64,000 nt of DNA from Mycobacterium genavense ATCC 51234 (lineage in GTDB: Bacteria; Actinomycetota; Actinomycetes; Mycobacteriales; Mycobacteriaceae). A program made the position numbers and the translations under genes. Positions 58,407 through 64,000 of this stretch are shown here, in pieces. The stretch covers positions 62,001-126,000 of the forward strand of contig NZ_JAGZ01000009.1 of assembly GCF_000526915.1 (NCBI RefSeq). Reading direction: 5' to 3'. The first letter of the stretch is position 1. The number at the start of each line of letters is the position of its first letter. The notes below the pieces were generated by a model that saw only the letters and a list, made by a program, of their open reading frames with translations, was not told where the DNA came from and did no database searches.

Positions 58407-59298
58407 GCGTAGAGGTTATCGGTCGGTGCACCGGGACCGGCCCCTGCGACGCGGCCAGCGCGGCGACGAGTGCGGGGCGCCAGGGCCGTAGCGGCGTCAG
58501 GCCCGCCGCCGCCGACTCCCGGCTCGACAGCGCGGAGTAGGTCGGGCGCGGTGCGGGACGGGGAAATTCCGCGGTGCTCACCGGCTTCACCCGCTCGGGG
58601 TCGGCGCCGCACTCCTCAAACACCGCACGGGCCAGGCCGAACCGCGAGACGACGCCCTCGTTGGCGGCGTGCAGGATCGGCCCGGGCACACCGTCGTCGG
58701 CCACCTGGAACAGGGCGGCGGCCAAGTCGGCGACGTAGGTCGGCGACCCGACCTGGTCGTCGACGACCTTGATCGGGCCGTCACCGGCCGCCAGCCTGCG
58801 CATGACCGCGACGAAGTCCTTGCCGGTGCCGCCGGTGTAGACCCAGGCGGTCCGCACCACGACGGCTTCCGGCAGCGCCGCCAGCACGGCGACCTCACCG
58901 GCGCGCTTGCTGCACGCGTAGACCCCGCGGGGCGTGGTCTCGTCGCTGGGTTCGAACGGGCGGGGATCGGCGTAATCCCCGGCGAACACGAAGTCGGTCG
59001 AGACGTGGATCAGCCGGGCGCCCGCCCGCGCGCAGGCCTTCGCGATGTGCGCCGGCGCGGCCTCATTGACCACGTACGCCCGCGCCTCGTCACTCTCGGC
59101 GCCGTCGACATCGGTGTAGGCGGCGCAATTGATCACGACATCGCCGCTTGTCACGATTGCCTCGGCGGCGGCCGGGTCGGTGATGTCCCACTGGGCGGAG
59201 GTCAGCGCGAGGATGTCGCGGCCCTGATCGGCGCCCTGTGCTGCCAGACAACCACCCAGCTGCCCGCCGGCCCCGGTGATCACGATCCTGCCCGACAT
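58399..59298 (-). CDS. rmlD: dTDP-4-dehydrorhamnose reductase
   Basis: 299-residue SDR-type enzyme for the last step of dTDP-rhamnose synthesis. The nucleotide-binding motif is IVITGAGGQLGGCLAA; the catalytic pair is in GVYACSKRAGE (Tyr-x3-Lys), with STDFVFAGDY and DETTPRGV typical of RmlD. The ATG at 59298 matches the family; upstream in-frame residues are not conserved. It provides the donor used by WbbL encoded next. Corresponds to Rv3266c. Intact. Confidence 0.96.
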   Translation of the reverse strand: MSGRIVITGAGGQLGGCLAAQGADQGRDILALTSAQWDITDPAAAEAIVTSGDVVINCAAYTDVDGAESDEARAYVVNEAAPAHIAKACARAGARLIHVSTDFVFAGDYADPRPFEPSDETTPRGVYACSKRAGEVAVLAALPEAVVVRTAWVYTGGTGKDFVAVMRRLAAGDGPIKVVDDQVGSPTYVADLAAALFQVADDGVPGPILHAANEGVVSRFGLARAVFEECGADPERVKPVSTAEFPRPAPRPTYSALSSRESAAAGLTPLRPWRPALVAALAASQGPVPVHRPITSTRD

Positions 59299-59395
59299 GG
59301 TTCGAGTCTGGCATGTCTGCAAAAGGGCCGGAAAGGACGGGCCACGCCGCCGTCGGCTACTAGGGAAGCGACTGTGCCGCAAGTAGCCTAGTGTG

Positions 59396-60859
59396 ATGTC
59401 TGTGCAACGTGTGGTTCGTGTTGTTGCCACTGTGCTAGCCGTCGCCGTCGTACTCGGCACCGGCGTCGCGTGGAACAATGTCCGAGCGTTCGAGGACGGC
59501 ATCTTCCACATGTCGGCCCCGTCGTTGGGCAAGGGGGGCGACGACGGCGCGATCGACATCCTGCTGGTCGGCATGGACAGCCGCACCGATGCCCACGGCA
59601 ACCCGCTGACCCCCGAGGAGCTGGCCGCGCTGAAGGCCGGTGACGAAGAAGCCACCAACACCGACACCATCATCCTGGTCCGGATACCGAACAACGGGAA
59701 ATCGGCGACCGCCATCTCCATTCCGCGCGACTCCTATGTCACCGCGCCCGGTCTGGGCAAGACGAAGATCAACGGCGTCTACGGCCAAACCCGGGAAGCC
59801 AAGCGCACCGCCCTGGTCAAGGCGGGCGATTCGGCCGAGGACGCCGCCACCCAGGGCACCGAGGCCGGGCGGGAGGCCTTGATCAAGACCGTCGCCGACC
59901 TGACCGGCGTCACCGTCGACCACTATGCCGAGATCGGGCTGCTCGGTTTCGCGTTGATCACCGACGCCCTCGGTGGTGTCGATGTGTGTCTGAAAGACGC
60001 TGTGTACGAACCACTTTCGGGTGCCGACTTCCCGGCCGGCCCGCAAAAGCTGGACGGTGCCGAGGCGCTCAGCTTCGTGCGTCAGCGCCACGACCTGCCG
60101 CGCGGCGATCTCGACCGGGTGGTGCGCCAGCAGGTCGTGATGGCCTCGCTCGCCCACCGGGTGATCTCCGGTCAGACGCTGTCCAGCCCCAGCACGCTCA
60201 AGCGGCTGCAGGCGGCGGTGCAGCGCTCGGTGGTCATCTCCCAGGGCTGGGACGTGATGGATTTCGTCAAGCAGCTGCAGAAGCTGTCCGGCGGTAACGT
60301 CGCCTTCGCCACCATCCCGGTGCTCGACGGCGCCGGCTGGAGCGACGACGGCATGCAAAGCGTGGTCCGGGTGGACCCGCACCAGGTGCAGGACTGGGTC
60401 GCCGGCCTGCTGCACGACCAGGACGAGGGCAAGACCGAGCAACTGGCCTACACCCCCGCCAAGACCACCGCGAGCGTGGTGAACGACACCGATATCAACG
60501 GATTGGCCGCCGCGGTGTCAGACGTGTTGAGCTCCAAGGGATTTACCACCGGAGCCGTCGGCAACAACGACGGCGGCCACGTCAAGGCCAGCCAGGTGCG
60601 GGCCAGCAAGCCCGACGACATGGGAGCCCAGGAGGTCGCCAAGGAGCTGGGCGGGCTGCCCGTCGTACCCGATGCGTCGCTGGCGCCGGGATCGGTCCGA
60701 GTGGTGCTGGCCAACGACTACACCGGACCGGGCTCCGGCCTGTCCGGCAGCACGACGGCACCGGCCCGGGTGACAAACCAGTCGGCCACCGACCCGAATG
60801 TGCCGGCGCCCTCGCCGATCCTGACCGCCGGCAGCGACAAGCCGGAGTGCATCAACTGA
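59396..60859 (+). CDS. cpsA: LytR-CpsA-Psr family protein CpsA
   Basis: 487-residue envelope protein. An N-terminal signal-anchor (about 7-27) is followed by the LCP domain (about 55-290) with GMDSRTDAHGN, AISIPRDSYV, FALITDALGGVDVCL and SFVRQRHDLPRGDLDRVVRQ (pyrophosphate-binding arginines), then a LytR_C domain (about 355-440). CpsA/Lcp proteins attach arabinogalactan to peptidoglycan, and in M. tuberculosis CpsA also counters host LC3-associated phagocytosis. ATG at 59396 rather than the overlapping GTGs. Corresponds to Rv3267. Intact. Confidence 0.94.
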   Translation: MSVQRVVRVVATVLAVAVVLGTGVAWNNVRAFEDGIFHMSAPSLGKGGDDGAIDILLVGMDSRTDAHGNPLTPEELAALKAGDEEATNTDTIILVRIPNNGKSATAISIPRDSYVTAPGLGKTKINGVYGQTREAKRTALVKAGDSAEDAATQGTEAGREALIKTVADLTGVTVDHYAEIGLLGFALITDALGGVDVCLKDAVYEPLSGADFPAGPQKLDGAEALSFVRQRHDLPRGDLDRVVRQQVVMASLAHRVISGQTLSSPSTLKRLQAAVQRSVVISQGWDVMDFVKQLQKLSGGNVAFATIPVLDGAGWSDDGMQSVVRVDPHQVQDWVAGLLHDQDEGKTEQLAYTPAKTTASVVNDTDINGLAAAVSDVLSSKGFTTGAVGNNDGGHVKASQVRASKPDDMGAQEVAKELGGLPVVPDASLAPGSVRVVLANDYTGPGSGLSGSTTAPARVTNQSATDPNVPAPSPILTAGSDKPECIN

Positions 60860-61575
60860 CCACGCTGTCCGGGGCGATCCTCGATCCGAAGCTGCGGGCC
60901 GACCCGGTCGGTCCGCGGATCACCTACTACGACGATGCCAGCGGCGAGCGCATCGAACTGTCCGCGGTGACCCTGGCCAACTGGGCCGCCAAGACCGGCA
61001 ACCTGTTACGCGACGAGCTGGGTGCGGGCCCGACCAGCCGGGTGGCGATCCTGCTGCCGGCGCACTGGCAGACCGCGGCGGTGTTGTTCGGGGTGTGGTG
61101 GATCGGTGCCGAGGCCGTCCTCGCCGGGCCGGCCGACCTGGCGCTGTGCGCGGCCGAACGCCTGGACGAGGCCGACGCTGTAGTGGAACCCGGCGGAGAG
61201 GTGGCGGTGCTGTCGCTGGATCCGTTCGGCCGCCCGGCACCCGACCTGCCGATCGGCGTCACCGATTACGCCACCGCGGTGCGGGTGCACGGCGACCAGA
61301 TCGTCCCCGAACTCCATCCCGGTGCCGCCCTGGCCGGCCGCTCCGTCGACGAAATCCTGGCCGACTGCGAAAACTCCGCGGCAGCAAGGGGTCTGACGGC
61401 CCGAGATCGGGTGCTGTCCACCGCCTCGTGGGCCGGCCCGACCGCGTTGGTCGACGGCCTGCTGGCGATCCTGGCCGTCGGCGCGTCGCTGGTGCAGGTG
61501 GCCAACCCCGATCCGTCGACACTGGCGCGCCGGGTCGAGACCGAGAAGGTCACCCGCGTCCTCGACGCATATTGA
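60847..61575 (+). CDS. TIGR03089-type AMP-ligase-like protein (Rv3268-like)
   Basis: 242-residue protein resembling only the first part of acyl-CoA synthetase-type enzymes (AILLPAHWQTAAVLFGVWWIG, then TASWAGPTALVDGLLAI), with no intact adenylate P-loop. Relatives are short in the same way, so this is not a truncation. GTG at 60847 overlaps the cpsA end by 13 bases, indicating co-transcription. Function unknown. Intact. Confidence 0.82.
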   Translation: MHQLTTLSGAILDPKLRADPVGPRITYYDDASGERIELSAVTLANWAAKTGNLLRDELGAGPTSRVAILLPAHWQTAAVLFGVWWIGAEAVLAGPADLALCAAERLDEADAVVEPGGEVAVLSLDPFGRPAPDLPIGVTDYATAVRVHGDQIVPELHPGAALAGRSVDEILADCENSAAARGLTARDRVLSTASWAGPTALVDGLLAILAVGASLVQVANPDPSTLARRVETEKVTRVLDAY

Positions 61576-61677
61576 TATAGCAATACATCAATGTTAACTT
61601 CGTGAAAGCATGGGGTGGACGGCGCGACAACTCGGCCGGTGCCGGGGAACGATCTGATAATGGTTGTTATTAATAAC
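61571..61677 (+). promoter_or_regulatory. AT-rich control region of pacL1-ctpC with two dyads
   Basis: In a GC-rich surrounding this short gap is AT-rich and holds ATTGAT-n10-ATCAAT (61571-61592) and a perfect 12-bp palindrome GTTATTAATAAC (61666-61677). GATAATG at about 61656-61662 could be a -10 element, and GGGGAAGG precedes the pacL1 ATG. Metal-responsive expression of the orthologous operon is known, so these dyads are candidate metal-regulator sites. Confidence 0.5.
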
Positions 61678-61701
61678 TAGGCGACGGGGAAGGATCCGGC
61701 A

Positions 61702-61983
61702 ATGGCGGTATACGGGCTACTGGCAAAGGCGGCGGGAACGGTATTCACCGGTCTGGTCGGGGTGACGGCCTACGAGGTCGTGCGCAAGGCCGTGGCCAAG
61801 GTGCCGCTGCACCAGACCGCCGTGGCGACCGCGGAACTCGGATTGCGCGGCACCCGCAAAGCCGAGACGGCCGCGGAGTCGGCGCGCCTGCGGCTCGCCG
61901 ATGTGATGGCCGAAGCCCGCGAACGCATCGGCGAGGAGGCACCCACCCCGTCGCTGGGCGACACCCACGATCACGACCACTGA
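61702..61983 (+). CDS. pacL1: PacL1, P-type ATPase-associated metal-binding chaperone
   Basis: 93-residue DUF1490 protein (Rv3269-like). An N-terminal hydrophobic segment (about 8-27: KAAGTVFTGLVGVTAYEVVR) anchors it in the membrane; a Glu/Ala-rich helix (ETAAESARLRLADVMAEARE) follows, and the C-terminal DTHDHDH motif binds zinc. In M. tuberculosis PacL1 stabilises the exporter CtpC and helps load metal. ctpC starts 9 bases downstream. Intact, metal motif conserved with Thr in place of Leu. Confidence 0.92.
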   Translation: MAVYGLLAKAAGTVFTGLVGVTAYEVVRKAVAKVPLHQTAVATAELGLRGTRKAETAAESARLRLADVMAEARERIGEEAPTPSLGDTHDHDH

Positions 61984-61992
61984 TCGCTCACC

Positions 61993-64000
61993 ATGAGCCT
62001 CGCGATCGTTGAAGACATCGCAACCGCCAAAGACTCACCCCTCGAAGTACTTTCGGATGCCGCCGGGCGCATGCGGGTTGCCGTGCCCTGGGTGCGCTGC
62101 AGCGCCCGGCGGGCCGTCGCAGTCGAAGAGGCCGTCGCCAAGCAGACGGGCGTACGCGCCGTGCACGCCTACCCGCGCACCGGTTCGGTCGTCGTCTGGT
62201 ATTCGCCGCGCCGCTGCGACCGCGCCGGGGTGCTGGCCGCGATCGACAGCGCCGAACACGTTGCCGCCGAACTGATTCCGTCACGCGCGCCACATTCGTC
62301 GGAAATCCGCAACTCCGACGTGTTGCGCATGGTGATCGGCGGGCTGGCCCTGAGCCTGCTCGGGGTGCGCCGCTACGTGTTCGCCCGGCCACCACTGCTC
62401 GGGGCGAGCGGGCGGGTGGTGGCCACCGGCGTCACGATCTTCACCGGCTATCCGTTTCTGCGCGGCGCGTTGCGCTCACTGCGATCCGGCAAGGCCGGCA
62501 CGGATGCGCTGGTCTCGGCCGCCACCGTCGCGAGCCTGATCCTGCGCGAGAACGTGGTCGCCCTGACCGTGCTGTGGCTGCTCAATATCGGTGAGTACCT
62601 TCAAGATCTGACCTTGCGACGGACCCGACGGGCCATTTCGGAACTGCTGCGTGGCAGCCAGGACACGGCGTGGATCCGGCTCGTCGACGGGTCAGAAGTC
62701 CAGGTGCCGATCGACAGCGTCGAGATCGGCGACGAGGTGGTGGTGCACGACCACGTCGCGATCCCGGTGGACGGCGAAGTCGTCGACGGCGAGGCCGTCG
62801 TCAACCAATCCGCGATCACCGGCGAGAACCTGCCGGTCAGCGTCGGCGTGGGAACCCACGTGCACGCCGGCTCGGTCGTGGTGCGGGGGCGCGTCGTGGT
62901 GCGCGCACAGGCCGTCGGCAATCAGACCGCCATCGGGCGCATCATCACCCGCGTGGAGGAGGCGCAGCACGACCGGGCGCCCATCCAGACGGTCGGCGAA
63001 AACTTCTCGCGCCGTTTCGTTCCCACCTCGTTCGTCGTGTCGGCCATCACGCTGGCGATCACCGGAGACTTCCGGCGTGCGATGACCATGCTGTTGATCG
63101 CCTGCCCCTGCGCGGTGGGCCTGGCCACCCCGACCGCGATCAGCGCCGCGATCGGCAACGGCGCGCGCCGCGGCATCCTGATCAAGGGTGGATCGCACCT
63201 CGAGCAGGCGGGCCGGATCGACGCGATCGTGTTTGACAAGACCGGCACGCTGACCGTCGGGCGGCCGATTGTCACCAATATCGTTGCCATGCACTCCGAT
63301 TGGCAACCCGAGCAGGTACTGGCGTATGCGGCCAGCTCGGAGATCCACTCCCGGCATCCGCTGGCCGAAGCCGTGATCCGCTCCACCGAGGAGCGCCACA
63401 TCAGCATCCCGCCGCACGAGGAGTGCGAGGCGCTGGTCGGATTGGGCATGCGGACCAGGGCCGACGGCCGCACCCTGCTGCTGGGCAGCCCGTCGCTGTT
63501 GCAGTCCGAGCGGGTCAAGGTCTCCAAGAAGGCCAAGGCCTGGGTCGACAAGCTGCGCCGGCAGGCCGATACGCCGCTGCTGCTGGCGGTGGACGGCACC
63601 CTGGTCGGGTTGATCAGCCTGCGCGACGAAGTCCGCCCCGAGGCCGCCGAGGTGCTGAACAAGTTGCGGGCCGATGGAATTCGCCGCATCGTAATGCTCA
63701 CCGGCGACCACCCGGACATCGCGCAGGTGGTCGCGGGCGAACTGGGCATCGACGAATGGCGCGCCGAGGTGATGCCGGAGGACAAGCTCGAGGTGGTGCG
63801 CGGGCTACAGGGCGAGGGCTTCGTCGTCGGCATGGTCGGCGACGGCATCAACGACGCCCCGGCGCTGGCGGCCGCCGACATCGGCATCGCGATGGGGCTG
63901 GCCGGAACCGACGTCGCGGTCGAGACCGCCGACGTGGCGCTGGCCAACGACGATCTGCATCGTTTGCTCGACATCCGCGATCTGGGCGCCCGGGCGGTCG
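61993..64000 (+). CDS. ctpC: P1B-type zinc/manganese-exporting ATPase CtpC (3-prime end outside window)
   Basis: The first 669 codons of a heavy-metal P-type ATPase that protects against zinc poisoning in macrophages. The N-terminal metal-binding-like domain lacks a CxxC motif (VAVPWVRCSARRAVAVEEA). Further motifs are SAITGENLPVSVG (actuator TGE), LIACPCAVGLATPTA (CPC transmembrane metal site), VFDKTGTLTVG (phosphorylated Asp), SSEIHSRHPLAEAV (HP of P1B enzymes) and VGMVGDGINDAPALAAADIG. The frame is open from ATG to the edge. Orthologue of Rv3270, operonic with pacL1. Confidence 0.95.
   Translation, partial: MSLAIVEDIATAKDSPLEVLSDAAGRMRVAVPWVRCSARRAVAVEEAVAKQTGVRAVHAYPRTGSVVVWYSPRRCDRAGVLAAIDSAEHVAAELIPSRAPHSSEIRNSDVLRMVIGGLALSLLGVRRYVFARPPLLGASGRVVATGVTIFTGYPFLRGALRSLRSGKAGTDALVSAATVASLILRENVVALTVLWLLNIGEYLQDLTLRRTRRAISELLRGSQDTAWIRLVDGSEVQVPIDSVEIGDEVVVHDHVAIPVDGEVVDGEAVVNQSAITGENLPVSVGVGTHVHAGSVVVRGRVVVRAQAVGNQTAIGRIITRVEEAQHDRAPIQTVGENFSRRFVPTSFVVSAITLAITGDFRRAMTMLLIACPCAVGLATPTAISAAIGNGARRGILIKGGSHLEQAGRIDAIVFDKTGTLTVGRPIVTNIVAMHSDWQPEQVLAYAASSEIHSRHPLAEAVIRSTEERHISIPPHEECEALVGLGMRTRADGRTLLLGSPSLLQSERVKVSKKAKAWVDKLRRQADTPLLLAVDGTLVGLISLRDEVRPEAAEVLNKLRADGIRRIVMLTGDHPDIAQVVAGELGIDEWRAEVMPEDKLEVVRGLQGEGFVVGMVGDGINDAPALAAADIGIAMGLAGTDVAVETADVALANDDLHRLLDIRDLGARAV

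Noticed and set aside
60847..61575. Considered a truncated acyl-CoA synthetase pseudogene
   Set aside because: The short form is the normal length of this conserved mycobacterial family, and the gene is coupled to cpsA.

Overview
The window is a high-GC mycobacterial chromosome segment. Nearly every gene has a recognisable counterpart in Mycobacterium tuberculosis, named here from memory of that genome. Hallmarks are mtrA-mtrB-lpqB, whiB2, fbiA-fbiB (coenzyme F420), wbbL-rmlD (arabinogalactan linker), cpsA, ripD, the zinc exporter pair pacL1-ctpC, glbN-lprI and dnaE1. About ten genes are broken by small deletions or stop codons, while the essential genes are intact. This pattern suggests a slow-growing, host-restricted species undergoing gene decay. 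A degenerate relative of the M. avium complex such as M. lepraemurium is a candidate, but the window cannot prove it.

Layout. Block A (about 1-31,760) follows the M. tuberculosis Rv1569-to-Rv1537 order in reverse: biotin genes (bioF partial, bioA), a membrane protein, ripD, an acyltransferase, glgX, and the treY and treZ pseudogenes. A variable stretch then carries a MocR regulator with a broken flavoprotein gene, ilvA, a Ddn-like F420 protein, a mycofactocin-type SDR with a broken AraC gene, the plsB1 pseudogene, a methyltransferase, and a MerR regulator with a PPOX protein. The block ends with dnaE1, an SRPBCC protein, glbN-lprI, a methyltransferase, rluD-lspA, ansA and a decapitated dinX. 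At about 31.76 kb dinX similarity stops abruptly. A 3-kb segment follows with an orphan 5-prime gene fragment, an FAD oxidase and an O-methyltransferase. Block B (34,598-64,000) then follows the Rv3244c-to-Rv3270 order: lpqB-mtrB-mtrA, tmk, ahcY, a TetR-rubB-rubA-alkB alkane hydroxylase cluster, an APC permease, a broken FAD monooxygenase, manA-Rv3256c-pmm, whiB2, fbiAB, the broken DNA methyltransferase mamA, a NUDIX gene, manC-wbbL-rmlD, cpsA, Rv3268-like, pacL1 and ctpC (partial). The two blocks lie far apart and in opposite relative orientation in M. tuberculosis, so the dinX end looks like a rearrangement breakpoint.

Function. Much of the window serves the envelope: mannose donors (manA, pmm, manC), the rhamnosyl linker (rmlD, wbbL), arabinogalactan attachment (cpsA), division control (mtrAB, whiB2), peptidoglycan binding (ripD) and lipoprotein maturation (lspA). 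Lesions fall in genes expected to be dispensable: TreYZ trehalose synthesis, the acyltransferase plsB1, polymerase dinX, methyltransferase mamA, one monooxygenase, one AraC regulator and one flavoprotein. In alkB, a 2-base deletion at the 3-prime end joins it in frame to rubA. No tRNA, rRNA, IS element, prophage or CRISPR array was recognised.
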